From NCBI RefSeq assembly GCF_028885415.1, contig NZ_CP118527.1:620001-684000 (forward strand): 64,000 bases of DNA, in the 5' to 3' direction. Positions within the stretch are counted from its first letter, which is position 1, and every line of letters starts with the position of its first letter. The notes under the pieces were generated by a model. The model saw only the letters and a program-made list of their open reading frames with translations, was not told where the DNA came from and searched no databases. Shown here piece after piece: positions 42,770-51,934 of this stretch. The DNA is from Streptomyces coeruleorubidus. Lineage in GTDB: Bacteria; Actinomycetota; Actinomycetes; Streptomycetales; Streptomycetaceae. The translations under genes and the position numbers were made by a program.

Positions 42770-43348
42770 ATGCAAACCCTCATCGCACACGCACGCACCT
42801 TCTCCCGCTCCCGCGGCGCCGAACTGGGCGAACTGGCCGCAGGGCAGTCGCCGTTCGCCCTCTTCATCACCTGCTCCGACTCACGCGTCGTCCCGTCGCT
42901 CATCACCGGTGCCCGCCCCGGTGAGCTCTTCGAGCTGCGCACGGCGGGGAACATCGTTCCGCCGTACGACGCGGGTCCCACCTCCGAGGCCGCGACGATC
43001 GAGTACGCCGTCGAGGTGCTCGGTGTCCGCGACATCGTGGTCTGCGGGCACTCCCACTGCGGCGCGGTCGGCGCGCTGGTACGCGGTGACGACCTGTCCG
43101 CCGTACCGGCGGTGCGTGACTGGCTCGGCCACGCCGCCCGGCAGCCGTCCGGCGCGCCGGACGACCCGCTCGTCGCCGAGGCGGTCCAGCACCACGTGCT
43201 GGGGCAGGTGCTCCGGCTGATGTCGTACCCGTGCGTCGAGAACCGCCTCCGGGACGAGCGGCTGCGGGTCCACGCGTGGTTCTACGAGGTCCACACCGGC
43301 GGCGTGCTGGCGTACCGGGCCGAGTCCGACTCCTTCGAGACGCTGTGA
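42770..43348 (+). CDS. Beta-class carbonic anhydrase
   Basis: A 192-residue enzyme interconverting CO2 and bicarbonate. Zinc ligands: cysteine and aspartate in ITCSDSRVVPSL (about residue 36), histidine and cysteine in VVCGHSHCGAVGAL (about residue 95). RTAGNIVPPY is also typical. ATG 42770 follows GAGGAAGC. The stop is 8 nt before the SulP gene, so the two form an operon, a pairing known for bicarbonate transport and hydration. Confidence 0.95.
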   Translation: MQTLIAHARTFSRSRGAELGELAAGQSPFALFITCSDSRVVPSLITGARPGELFELRTAGNIVPPYDAGPTSEAATIEYAVEVLGVRDIVVCGHSHCGAVGALVRGDDLSAVPAVRDWLGHAARQPSGAPDDPLVAEAVQHHVLGQVLRLMSYPCVENRLRDERLRVHAWFYEVHTGGVLAYRAESDSFETL

Positions 43349-43356
43349 GGCATCCG

Positions 43357-44811
43357 ATGAACACCGCTTGTCTCAAGCAGGACTTCGCCGCCTCCGTCGT
43401 CGTGTTCCTGGTCGCCCTGCCGCTGTGCGTCGGTGTGGCCGTCGCCTCCGGCGTACCGGCCGAACTCGGCATCGTCACCGGCATCGTCGGCGGACTCGTC
43501 ACGGGCCTGCTGCCGGGCAGCAGCCTCCAGGTGTCCGGGCCGGCCGCCGGTCTGACCGTGCTGGTCTTCGAGGCCGTCCACCAGCATGGACTCGCCACGC
43601 TCGGTGTGATCGTGCTGGCCACGGGCCTGTTGCAGCTCGGCATGGGGGCGCTGCGCTGGGGGCGCTGGTTCCGGGCCATCTCCGTCGCCGTGGTCGAGGG
43701 CATGCTCGCCGGAATCGGCCTGGTGCTCATCGCCGGCCAGCTGTACGCGATGACGCACAGCAAGGCTCCGTCCTCCGGCATCGACAAGATCGCCGGGCTC
43801 CCGCAGATGCTCGTCGACTCGTTGCACTCCGCCTCGGCCGTGGCGTCCCTGCTGCTGGGCGCGGGCACCATCGCCGTCCTGCTGCTGTGGCCGAGGCTGC
43901 CGAAGAAGGTGCGCCTCGTGCCCGGCCCGCTCGCGGCCGTCGCGCTCGCCACCGTCGCCTCGCTGGCCTTCGCCCTTCCCGTCACCAAGGTGACCGTGGA
44001 AGGGCTGGTCTCGGTGATCCAGCCGCCCGCGCCCTCCGTTTTCGCCGGTCTGGCGGATGTCGGGGTGGTGACCACGGTCCTGGCGTTCACGCTGATCGCC
44101 TCGGCGGAGAGCCTGTTCAGCGCGGCGGCCGTGGACCGGCTGCACGACGGGCCGCGTACCGACTACGACAAGGAGCTGATGGCCCAGGGAGTCGGCAACA
44201 CGGTCTGCGGCCTGCTCGGCGCGCTGCCGATGACCGCGGTGATCGTGCGCAGCGCGGCCAACGTCCAGGCGGGCGCCCGGACCAAGGCCTCCCGGGTCAT
44301 GCACGGTGCCTGGCTGCTGCTGTTCGCCGCCCTGCTCCCGGCCGCGCTGGGCGTCATCCCCATCCCGGCGCTCGCGGCCGTCCTGGTCTACTCGGGTTTC
44401 AAGCTGATCCCGGTGGAGGGGATCGTCGCCCTGTGGCGCGGGCACCGCGGCGAGGCCGTGATCCTCGTCGTCACCGCGGTGTCGATCGTCGCGATCAGCA
44501 TGTTCGAGGGCGTATTGATCGGCCTCGCGCTCGCCGTGGTCAAGACGGCCTGGGAGGCGTCCCACGTCAAGCTGGAGATCGTCGACAAGGGCGCGGGCGC
44601 GGTGCAGGCCCACCTGAGCGGCAACGCGACCTTCCTGCGGCTGCCGAAGATCCTCGACGCCCTGGAGGCGATCGAGCAGGACCGCCCCGTCGAGCTGAAC
44701 CTGTCCCGGGTGCACCACCTCGACCACGCCTGCCGTACGGCACTGGAGAATTGGGCGGAGCGACACGGTACGGCCGGTACCGCGGAGACCAAGGTCATCA
44801 CGGCCGCCTGA
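43357..44811 (+). CDS. SulP-family anion permease with STAS end, probable bicarbonate transporter
   Basis: A 484-residue membrane protein, 10-12 helices, intact. Family segments: DFAASVVVFLVALPLCVGVAVASG at the N-terminus, QVSGPAAGLTVLVFEAV, ASAESLFSAAAVDRLHDG, ELMAQGVGNTVCGLLGALPMT, and a short STAS-like C-terminus (VQAHLSGNATFLRLPKILDALEAI, VHHLDHACRTALENW). SulP members carry sulfate, bicarbonate or C4-dicarboxylates; the coupled carbonic anhydrase gene argues for bicarbonate. A terminator follows the stop. Confidence 0.92.
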   Translation: MNTACLKQDFAASVVVFLVALPLCVGVAVASGVPAELGIVTGIVGGLVTGLLPGSSLQVSGPAAGLTVLVFEAVHQHGLATLGVIVLATGLLQLGMGALRWGRWFRAISVAVVEGMLAGIGLVLIAGQLYAMTHSKAPSSGIDKIAGLPQMLVDSLHSASAVASLLLGAGTIAVLLLWPRLPKKVRLVPGPLAAVALATVASLAFALPVTKVTVEGLVSVIQPPAPSVFAGLADVGVVTTVLAFTLIASAESLFSAAAVDRLHDGPRTDYDKELMAQGVGNTVCGLLGALPMTAVIVRSAANVQAGARTKASRVMHGAWLLLFAALLPAALGVIPIPALAAVLVYSGFKLIPVEGIVALWRGHRGEAVILVVTAVSIVAISMFEGVLIGLALAVVKTAWEASHVKLEIVDKGAGAVQAHLSGNATFLRLPKILDALEAIEQDRPVELNLSRVHHLDHACRTALENWAERHGTAGTAETKVITAA

Positions 44812-44816
44812 ACGGG

Positions 44817-44854
44817 GCGCGGGGGCGGCGCCGCACGGGACGCCGCCCCCGCGC
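44817..44854 (+). terminator. Terminator after the carbonic anhydrase/SulP operon
   Basis: GCGCGGGGGCGGCG (44817-44830) pairs perfectly with CGCCGCCCCCGCGC (44841-44854), loop of 10 nt, starting 6 nt after the stop. No T tract. Confidence 0.8.
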
Positions 44855-44999
44855 ACGCGGTCGCCGTATCGCCCACACACAAAGTTCAAGAGCAGGTCAT
44901 GCGCCCACCAGGCCGTCGCCCAGCTCCGCAGGTAGCTCTTCAGGCCGGGTCCGATGCCGGACGGCCCTTGCATCAGGACACCGAGGAGGTCGTACCCGC

Positions 45000-45476
45000 G
45001 TGACCCGCAGCCAGCGTCTCGCCGCTCTCGCGGCCGGCGCGATTCTTATCGTCGGAATCCCCGTCGCCGGTGTCCGGCAGGCGCCACCTCCCGATCTCGG
45101 CAAGCCCGTTTTCGTCGGCCCCACCGGCCCCGGGCCCACGAGCAGTTCCGGACCGCCTCCGGACAGCCGGGCGACGGAGCGAACCCCGACTCCCCGTTCA
45201 CCCTCCCCCGGTGCGACGACACGGACCCCGGACGAGTACGCCGGCGAGGATGCCGTCGCCCCCGTCCGCACCGGTGCGGAGCAGCCGGACGCCGCGGACC
45301 CCGACCCGACGGACGAGGCCCAGCCGGTGCCGCCGAAGGCCCCCGTGCCAGCGGGGAGGGCGGCTGATGACGATACGGCGCCCGAGGCGACGGCCGCTTC
45401 AGGTACCCCGGGTGCGTCCGCGTCCGGCGACGCAACTGACGACGGAGATGACGATGACAACGGTGAGGACGGCTGA
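45000..45476 (+). CDS. Small secreted Pro/Asp-rich protein of unknown function
   Basis: 158 codons from GTG 45000 (VTRSQRLAALAAGAILIVGIPVAGV), a signal peptide or anchor of about 25 residues. The mature part is disordered-looking: proline, threonine and aspartate rich, ending in a stretch of acidic residues (DATDDGDDDDNGEDG). CGAGGAGG upstream is a good ribosome site. Its end overlaps the start of the sensor kinase gene by 23 nt, suggesting translational coupling and perhaps a sensory accessory role. No family recognised. Confidence 0.6.
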   Translation: MTRSQRLAALAAGAILIVGIPVAGVRQAPPPDLGKPVFVGPTGPGPTSSSGPPPDSRATERTPTPRSPSPGATTRTPDEYAGEDAVAPVRTGAEQPDAADPDPTDEAQPVPPKAPVPAGRAADDDTAPEATAASGTPGASASGDATDDGDDDDNGEDG

Positions 45477-46941
45477 GCCCGCACCGCCGAAGCAGGCCAT
45501 CGGCATGTCCGGCCGCCACCCGCTCCGGTCGATCCGCGTGCGCCTGCTCGGACGGATGCTGGTGCTCGTCGGACTGACCCTGGCGAGCCTCACCGGCGCG
45601 GAATCGATCATCTTCACCGCTCGCCTGAACGAACGCGTCGACCGCGAACTCGCCCACGACCTCCAGGCGTTCCGCTCCTTCGCGACCGGGACCACGGGCA
45701 GTTCGGGGCCGGATCCCGGCGGAGTCCGCGCACTCTTCGTCTCCTACCTGGAGGGTTACATACCGGAGCACGGCCAGACCCTGATCACCCTGGTCGACGG
45801 AGATCCGTACCGCCGCTCGGCCGAGGAGCCGCCGGCCCGCCTGGACACCGACCGTGCGCTGATGAGCAGGGCCGCCGCGGTCCGCTCACCTTCCTACGGG
45901 GACGCGCAGAGCCCGGCGGGATCCGTGCGGTTCGTGGCCGTGCCCGTCGCGGTGGCGGGCGACTCCGCTCGGGGCGTCCTCGTAATCGCCACCTTCACCC
46001 AGCAGGAACGCGACCACATCAACGAGTCGATACGCACCCAGATCTATCTCGGCCTCGGTGCCATGCTGCTCTCCGCCTGCGTCGGCTGGATCTTCGCCAG
46101 CCGTATCGTCGCGCCGCTTCGGGTCCTGCGGGACACCGCCCGCTCGATCCACGAGTCGGACATCACCCGCCGCATCCACATCCAGGACAGGGACGAGATC
46201 GGCCAACTGGCGGGCACCTTCAACGACATGCTGGCCCGCCTGGACGACGCCTTCTCCACCAAGCGCCAGTTCATGAACGACGTGGGCCACGAACTGCGCA
46301 CCCCCATCACCATCGTGCTCAGTCAGTTGGAGACCCTCCCCGACGACCCGGTGGAGCGCGCCCAGACCGTCGCGATCGTCACCGGTGAACTGCACCGCAT
46401 GCACCGCATGTCGGAGGAACTCCTCATGCTGGCCAAGGCCCGCCGCCCGGACGCCCTGCGCCCCGAGGACCTCAGCCTCGGCGAACTGATCGAAGAAGTC
46501 TACGTGAAGGCCGCCGCACTGGCCGAACGCCGCTGGCTCCTCGACTTCGTGGACAACCCGCACCGCGACAACCTGCACGCCGACCGCCAGCTCCTCACCC
46601 AGGCCATGGTCCAACTGGCCCAGAACGCCGCTCAGCACACCGAGGAGCACGCCCGTATCTGGATCGGCGGCCGAGCCGGAGCCGACGGAGTCGAACTGTG
46701 GGTCAAGGACACCGGCCCCGGCATCCGCCTCGCGGATCAGCAACGCATCTTCGAGCGCTTCGTCCGCGCCGAGGAGAGCCGCGGCTCAGCCGGGCGGGCC
46801 TCGGCTCGCCATCGTCAAGGCCATAGCCGAGGCGCACCACGGCGAGGTCCGGGTGGCCAGCGCTCCGGGCCGGGGGCGACCTTCACCCTGCGCATCCCGT
46901 ACGTCACGCACGCCCTGAACGGCGGCCCCCGCCAACCATGA
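45454..46941 (+). CDS. OmpR-type sensor histidine kinase, ATPase G-box garbled by paired indels
   Basis: About 495 residues. ATG 45454 is favoured because GGAG lies 6 nt before it. Helix 1 (VRLLGRMLVLVGLTLASLTG), an external domain of about 150 residues, helix 2 (GLGAMLLSACVGWIFASRIV), HAMP, then HisKA with the acceptor in RQFMNDVGHELRTPITIV, QLAQNAAQHTEEH and WVKDTGPGIRLADQQRIFERFVR. Right after EESRGSAG the expected GLGLAIVKAIAEAHHGEVRV appears in another frame, and the frame returns at GPGATFTLRIP, so two compensating indels near 46795 and 46870 hide the G2 box. The response regulator overlaps it as ATGA. Confidence 0.88.
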   Translation: MTTVRTAEPAPPKQAIGMSGRHPLRSIRVRLLGRMLVLVGLTLASLTGAESIIFTARLNERVDRELAHDLQAFRSFATGTTGSSGPDPGGVRALFVSYLEGYIPEHGQTLITLVDGDPYRRSAEEPPARLDTDRALMSRAAAVRSPSYGDAQSPAGSVRFVAVPVAVAGDSARGVLVIATFTQQERDHINESIRTQIYLGLGAMLLSACVGWIFASRIVAPLRVLRDTARSIHESDITRRIHIQDRDEIGQLAGTFNDMLARLDDAFSTKRQFMNDVGHELRTPITIVLSQLETLPDDPVERAQTVAIVTGELHRMHRMSEELLMLAKARRPDALRPEDLSLGELIEEVYVKAAALAERRWLLDFVDNPHRDNLHADRQLLTQAMVQLAQNAAQHTEEHARIWIGGRAGADGVELWVKDTGPGIRLADQQRIFERFVRAEESRGSAGRASARHRQGHSRGAPRRGPGGQRSGPGATFTLRIPYVTHALNGGPRQP

Positions 46942-47625
46942 CCCAGAGCAGACAGCCCCGCCGCACCTCCTCATCGCCGAGGACGAGGCCCACATAGCCT
47001 CCTACCTCTCCGAACGCTTCACCGCCCACGGCTTCCGCACCACCGTCGTCACCGACGGGGAGACGGCCAGGCGCGCGGCCATGTCCGGCGGTTACGACCT
47101 GATGGTCCTGACATAGGACTGCCCGGCGAGGACGGCTTCACCGTCGTCACCCGACTCCGCGCGGCGTCCAGTGCCCTCCCGGTCATCATCCTCACGGCCC
47201 GGGACACCGTCGCCGACACGGTGCACGGCCTGGAGGGCGGCGCCGACGACTACATGACCAAACCCTTCAGCTTCGACGAACTCCTCGCCCGGGTCCGCCT
47301 GCACCTGCGCCTGCGCGAGACCGACAGCTCCGTCCTGCGCCGCGCCGGAATCGCCCTGGAGACGCGCACCCGCCAGGCCTATGTCGACGGCCGGATCAGC
47401 CGGCTCAGCGCCCGGGAGGCAGCACTGCTGGAACACCTCATGCGCAATGCCGGCAGCGTGCTCAGCCGGGAGGACCTGCTCTGCGACGTCTGGGGGTACG
47501 AGGCATCGGAGGGCTCCAACATCGTCGACGTGTACGTCCGCTACCTCCGCCGCAAGCTGGGCGCGTCGAGGATCACGACGGTGCGAGGGCAGGGCTACCG
47601 CCTGGAGGACGACCAACTCGCCTGA
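46938..47625 (+). CDS. OmpR-type response regulator, two frameshifts near the N-terminus
   Basis: Begins ATG 46938 overlapping the kinase stop. Slips near 46962 and 47111 divide it: the pieces are LLIAEDEAHIASYLSERFTAHG, GGYDLMVLDIGLPGEDGF (phospho-aspartate) and VIILTARDTVADTVHGLEGGADDYMTKPFSFDELLARVR. The winged-helix DNA-binding domain is intact: SRLSAREAALLEHLMRNAG, LCDVWGYEASEGSNIVDVYVRYLRRKLG, TVRGQGYRLE. Rejoined length about 229 residues. Works with the kinase just upstream; targets unknown, the VanZ-like gene 90 nt downstream being one candidate. Confidence 0.87.
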
Positions 47626-47715
47626 CCGAGCAAGGCAGTTGGGATTCTTCGTGTATTGCGGGCGTATGGAAATCCGCATACGCCACCGCAACGGCCCTGC
47701 GTCTGCAATGGGGGC

Positions 47716-48416
47716 ATGAACCACAAACGCGTCCCTGTCAGCACGGCCCGCCGCACGCGCAGGATCGTGCTTCTCAGCCTGGCGATCCTCGGCGTGGCGA
47801 GCGCCGTGTTCGTCGTGCGGCGACCGCTCATGATGTCCGCTCCGGTGTGCATGGCGGGCGGTGGGACGGCTGCTTCGACACATTCAATGGTGTGGTGCTC
47901 ATGACGTTGGTCGCGCTGCCGCCCGCCGCGCTGGCGGCGTGGGCTCTGGCGCGCCGGCGGCGCGCCGCCGGCGTCACATCGGCGTGGCGGCTGTCGCTGG
48001 CCGAGGTGGGATGGTCCACGGGACGGTGCCGCTCATATGGCTGACCATGATGCCGGGCGCCGCGGCCGGCACCGCCCGCCCGGGTGAGCCTGGTGCCGCT
48101 GCGGGACCTGGTCACGATGGGGCCGCTCGGGATCGTCGGCAACCTGCTGATCTTCGCGGCGCTGGGGTTCTTCGGCCCGATGCGGTTCGCGGCGCTGGCG
48201 TCCGTGCCGCGGATCCTGGCCCTCGGAGCGGGCTGCTCGGTCCTGGTCGAGACCGCGCAGTACGTCCTGCGGCTGGACCGGGTGTCCTCCGTGGACGACG
48301 TACTGGTCAACGCCGCCGGCGCCGTGCTGGCCGCGCTGGCGTCGCGCCGCTGGTGGCGTACCACGGCGCAAGCGGCCTCGGACCAGCCTCGCCCCACGCT
48401 GGCACCGGCAGGCTGA
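47716..48416 (+). CDS. VanZ-family membrane protein, about three frameshifts
   Basis: Starts ATG 47716 (MNHKRVPVSTARRTRRIVLLSLAILGVASAVFVV). The frame breaks around 47850, 48015 and 48080, but the parts follow in order: CFDTFNGVVLMTLVALPPAALAAW, TVPLIWLTMMPG, RVSLVPLRDLVTMGPLGIVGNLLIFAALGFFGPMRF, GCSVLVETAQYVLRLDRVSSVDDVLVNAAGAVLAAL. The last stretch is the VanZ hallmark (E-x-x-Q, DVxxNxxG). Five predicted helices. VanZ relatives affect envelope antibiotic tolerance by unknown means. It lies between two two-component systems. Confidence 0.82.
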
Positions 48417-48484
48417 GTCGCGTGTCTGGTGTGCGCACGTCTTTGCATACGTCGGCGATATGTTGTGCTCCTTAGGCTTCAGGC

Positions 48485-49200
48485 ATGCGCGTACTGATCG
48501 TGGAGGACGAGCCCTACCTGGCCGAAGCCGTCCGTGACGGTCTGCGGCTGGAGGCGATCGCCGCCGACATCGCGGGCGACGGCGACTCCGCCCTGGAACT
48601 GCTCAGCGTCCACTCCTACGACCTCGCGGTCCTCGACCGCGACATCCCCGGCCCTTCCGGCGACGAGGTCGCGCGGCGCATCGTCGCCTCCGGCAGCGGC
48701 ATCCCGATCCTCATGCTCACCGCTGCCGACCGGATCGACGACAAGGCTTCCGGGTTCGAGCTCGGCGCCGACGACTACCTCACCAAACCGTTCGAGCTGC
48801 GGGAGCTCGTCCTGCGGCTGAGGGCGCTCGACCGCAGACGCGCCTACGCCCGGCCCCCGGTCCGCGAGATCGCGGGCCTGCGGCTCGACCCCTTCCGCCG
48901 GGAGGTCTTCCGCGACGGACGCTACGTCGCGCTCACCCGCAAACAATTCGCAGTGCTGGAAGTCCTGGTCGCCGCCGAGGGCGGCGTCGTCAGCGCGGAA
49001 GAGCTGCTGGAACGGGCCTGGGACGAGAACGCAGACCCTCTCACCAACGCCGTGCGCATCACCGTCTCCGCACTGCGCAAACGGCTCGGCGAGCCATGGA
49101 TCATCGCCACGGTGCCGGGGTCGGCTACCGCATCGACACCGCTCTGGACACCAACTCCCCCGGCAGGGACACCACCGAGCCTGACAGCAGGCATGCATAG
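48485..49200 (+). CDS. OmpR-type response regulator, one frameshift at its end
   Basis: Receiver domain with EDE near residue 7, phospho-aspartate D51 in YDLAVLDRDIPGPSG, and LTKPFELRELVLRLRAL; winged helix YVALTRKQFAVLEVLVAAEGGVVSAEELLERAWDEN. At 49117-49120 a GGGGG run is read as GGGG; the true end VGYRIDTALDTNSPGRD stops with TAG at 49198-49200. As read, the frame instead runs into the kinase and gives a false 598-residue regulator-kinase protein. About 238 residues when corrected. Confidence 0.9.
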
Positions 49201-50281
49201 ACGCCCAGGGCTCAGCGCCCGACTCAAACTCACCCTCAGCTACGCCGGGTTCCTCGCAGTCGCCAGCGCTCTCCTGCTGGCCGTGGTGTGGGGGTTCCTG
49301 CTGCGCTACGTACCCGACAACTCCCAGGGGCTGCTCGGGATCTCGCCCAACCGCTACCTCCTCGTGCGCACCTTCGCCCCCGCCGCGGCCGTGGCGATGG
49401 TCCTCCTGCTCGTGTCCGGCCTCGTCGGAGGATGGATCCTCGCCGGCCGGATGCTCGCACCACTCACAAAGATCACGGCCGCGGCACGGATGGCCGGGAA
49501 CGGCTCGCTGTCCCACCGGATCCGCATGAAGGGCCGCCAGGACGAATTCCGTGAACTGTCCGACGCGTTCGACACCATGCTCGAACAACTCGAGTCCCAC
49601 GTCGCCGAGCAGCAGAGGTTCGCCGCGAACGCCTCCCACGAACTGCGCACCCCGCTGGCCATCTCGCAGACGCTGCTCGACGTCGCCCGCAAGGACCCCA
49701 CGCGGGACCAAGACCAACTCTTCGACCGCCTGCAGGCTGTCAATACGCGGGCGATCGACCTCACCGATGCCCTCCTGCTACTCAGCCGCAGCGGCCGCGG
49801 GAACTTCACCCGCGAGAGCGTCGACCTCTCCCTCGTCGCCGAAGAGGCCGCCGAAACGCTGCTTCCCCTCGCCGAACAGCGCCGCATCACGCTCGACGTC
49901 ACCGGCGGGGCGGCCCCGGCAAGCGGCTCCGCGGAGCTCCTGCTGCGGATGGTGACGAACCTCGTCCAGAACGCCATCGTGCACAACCTCCCCGCCGGCG
50001 GCACCGTGACGGTCCACACCGAAGCGCACGGCGACGCGAGCGTGCTGCGGGTCGAGAACACGGGTCATCCGCTCCCACCGGAACTGGTACCGACCCTCAC
50101 CGAACCCTTCCAGCGCGGAACGGAACGCGTTCGCACCGACGAGCACGTGGGCGTCGGCCTCGGCCTGGCCATCGTGCACAGCATCGTCCGCGCCCACGAC
50201 GGAACCCTCGACCTCGTCCCCCGCCCCGCCGGCGGTCTCCTCGTCACGGTCCGGCTTCCCGACACCCGAGGTCAGTTGTAG
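49193..50281 (+). CDS. OmpR-type sensor histidine kinase
   Basis: A 362-residue kinase from ATG 49193, overlapping the regulator's end by 8 nt. Two helices (residues 15-38 and 60-85) with a short external loop, HAMP, acceptor H149 in QQRFAANASHELRTPLAI, N-box NLVQNAIVHNLPAGG, and GVGLGLAIVHSIVRAHDG. The small sensing loop suggests membrane-embedded or envelope-stress sensing. Its last 10 nt overlap a carbohydrate-binding-domain fragment on the other strand. Confidence 0.92.
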   Translation: MHRRPGLSARLKLTLSYAGFLAVASALLLAVVWGFLLRYVPDNSQGLLGISPNRYLLVRTFAPAAAVAMVLLLVSGLVGGWILAGRMLAPLTKITAAARMAGNGSLSHRIRMKGRQDEFRELSDAFDTMLEQLESHVAEQQRFAANASHELRTPLAISQTLLDVARKDPTRDQDQLFDRLQAVNTRAIDLTDALLLLSRSGRGNFTRESVDLSLVAEEAAETLLPLAEQRRITLDVTGGAAPASGSAELLLRMVTNLVQNAIVHNLPAGGTVTVHTEAHGDASVLRVENTGHPLPPELVPTLTEPFQRGTERVRTDEHVGVGLGLAIVHSIVRAHDGTLDLVPRPAGGLLVTVRLPDTRGQL

Positions 50282-50385
50282 ACGTTGAATTCTGCGACTG
50301 ACCACCGGCTACCGGCAACACTGCCGGTATTGACGACCTTGATGTAGCGAGCTGTCTTCAGCTGATGGGCGTCGCCCATCCACCA
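50272..50385 (-). pseudogene. C-terminal fragment of an F5/8-type (CBM32-like) carbohydrate-binding domain
   Basis: Minus-strand codons read WMGDAHQLKTARYIKVVNTG, SVAGSRWSVAEFNVYN and a stop. ARYIKV and WSVAEFNVY are the standard ending of discoidin-type domains in secreted glycoside hydrolases. Nothing upstream continues the domain. A leftover of a lost enzyme gene. Confidence 0.7.
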
Positions 50386-50400
50386 GACCCCCATCACCGG

Positions 50401-50607
50401 TGTCCTGGTGATCCTCGCGGTGACCGTGGACCAGATCTCCCGGAAGAAGGTCCGATGACCACCACCACTGCCGTGATCAAGCCCTAGGACTACTCCATGG
50501 CGGAGGTCGTCGCCATCATGACCGGCGCGTTCAGCGTCGACGAGGCCGGAGATACTGTCGTAGCGGATTCCGCGGCAGCGAAAGCCGCCGGAGTCCAGGC
50601 CACTTGA
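50401..50607 (+). pseudogene. Tails of sugar ABC transporter genes
   Basis: VLVILAVTVDQISRKKVR followed by a stop looks like the end of a ribose/xylose-type permease. After a 40-nt gap, DYSMAEVVAIMTGAFSVDEAG and a stop at 50607 resembles the end of a sugar ABC ATPase. Neither has its body. Probably debris of a sugar uptake operon once governed by the LacI gene next door. Assignment is by short tails only. Confidence 0.4.
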
Positions 50608-50684
50608 CAGCTCAACCCCGCTCTCTCATGTTCCGGCCGAGGCCGCGGCCGGAGCCCGAGAGCACTCAGGAGACGGTTTCCTCC

Positions 50685-51707
50685 ATGGCAGCGAGCCGCC
50701 GCCCCACCCTTGCCGATGTCGCACGAGAAGTCGGCGTCAGCGCCAAGACAGTCTCGCGCGTCCTCAACGAGGACGGTCCCGTCTCGGCGCAGACGCGGGA
50801 ACAGGTACTCGCCGCGGTGGCCAAGCTGGGCTTCCAGCCGAACCTCATGGCACGCAACATGCGCGTCGGCGGTCCGGACACCACCATCGGACTGGTCATC
50901 CCCGACCTCGGCAACCTGTTCTTCGGAGTCGTGGCCCGCGCCATCGAGGACACGGTCCGCGAACGCGGACTGACCCTGCTCATGGGATCGTCCGCGGACG
51001 ATCCCGACCGCGAACGCGCCCTGACGGACAAGTTCCTCGCCCGTCGCGTCAGCATCCTCATCGTCGTGCCGTCCGTCGGCGCCGACCACTCCCACCTCAA
51101 GTCCCACCGCACGGCGGGGCTGCCCGTCGTCTTCCTCGACCGCCCGGGAGTCGGCCTGCCCACGGACAGCATCGTCAGCTCCAACCGTGCCGGGGCCAAA
51201 GAAGGCGTCGCCCACCTCATCGCCCACGGGCACCGCCGCATCGGATTCGTCGGCGACCTGCCCGTCAAGCTGTACACCCGCCGCGAACGCCTCGCCGGAT
51301 ACCGCGCGGCCCTGCAAGAAGCCGACCTCCCCTACGACCGCTCGCTCGTCGCCAACGCCCACGACCAGCCGGGCGCCGAGGCCGCGACCGCCCAACTCCT
51401 CGAACTGGCCGATCCCCCCACCGCCCTGTTCGCCGGAAACAACATCATGGCACTCGGCATCGTCGCCGAACTCGCGCGCAGCAAGCGCAAGGACATGGCA
51501 GTCGTCGCCTTCGACGACGTCTCACTCGCCGAGGCACTCGAACCGGCCCTGACCGTCGTCGCGCAGGACCCCGAAGAACTCGGCCGCAGCGCCGCGGCCA
51601 CCGCCCTGGCCCGTCTCGACGGCGACCGCTCCCGGGCGCGCACCATCACCGTCCCCACCCGGCTGATCGTCCGGGGCTCGGGGGAGCAACGGGCGCCCAA
51701 GCCGTAG
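50685..51707 (+). CDS. LacI-family transcriptional regulator
   Basis: A 340-residue regulator from ATG 50685. Helix-turn-helix and hinge: RRPTLADVAREVGVSAKTVSRVLNEDG, FQPNLMARNMRVG. The sugar-binding domain has TIGLVIPDLGNLFFGVVARAIED, FLDRPGVGLPTDSIVSSNRAGA, HRRIGFVGD, ALFAGNNIMALG and VVAFDDVSLAEAL. It is intact, unlike the transporter tails upstream. The convergent GH95 gene and the fragments suggest it once served, or still serves, a plant or mucin glycan utilisation locus. About 230 nt to the GH95 stop hold no gene I support. Confidence 0.93.
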   Translation: MAASRRPTLADVAREVGVSAKTVSRVLNEDGPVSAQTREQVLAAVAKLGFQPNLMARNMRVGGPDTTIGLVIPDLGNLFFGVVARAIEDTVRERGLTLLMGSSADDPDRERALTDKFLARRVSILIVVPSVGADHSHLKSHRTAGLPVVFLDRPGVGLPTDSIVSSNRAGAKEGVAHLIAHGHRRIGFVGDLPVKLYTRRERLAGYRAALQEADLPYDRSLVANAHDQPGAEAATAQLLELADPPTALFAGNNIMALGIVAELARSKRKDMAVVAFDDVSLAEALEPALTVVAQDPEELGRSAAATALARLDGDRSRARTITVPTRLIVRGSGEQRAPKP

Positions 51708-51934
51708 GCGGCTTGCAGCCTCGCTGCCGAGCTCTACTCGCTGCGGATCGCCGACGGGCCGTTCATCCTCCATGACTTCGAGCGGCGGAGCGCAGCTCGT
51801 ACTTCCCCAGGTCAGCGATGTGGTCGAGTTCAGGCACCTCCGAGCCGCCGGTCGCACGCTGAGCAGCAACCCCGTGCGGTGGCCCTTGCGTTCGGTCATC
51901 CGGAACTCGTTGCGGCCCTACGGTGCGGCGCCGA

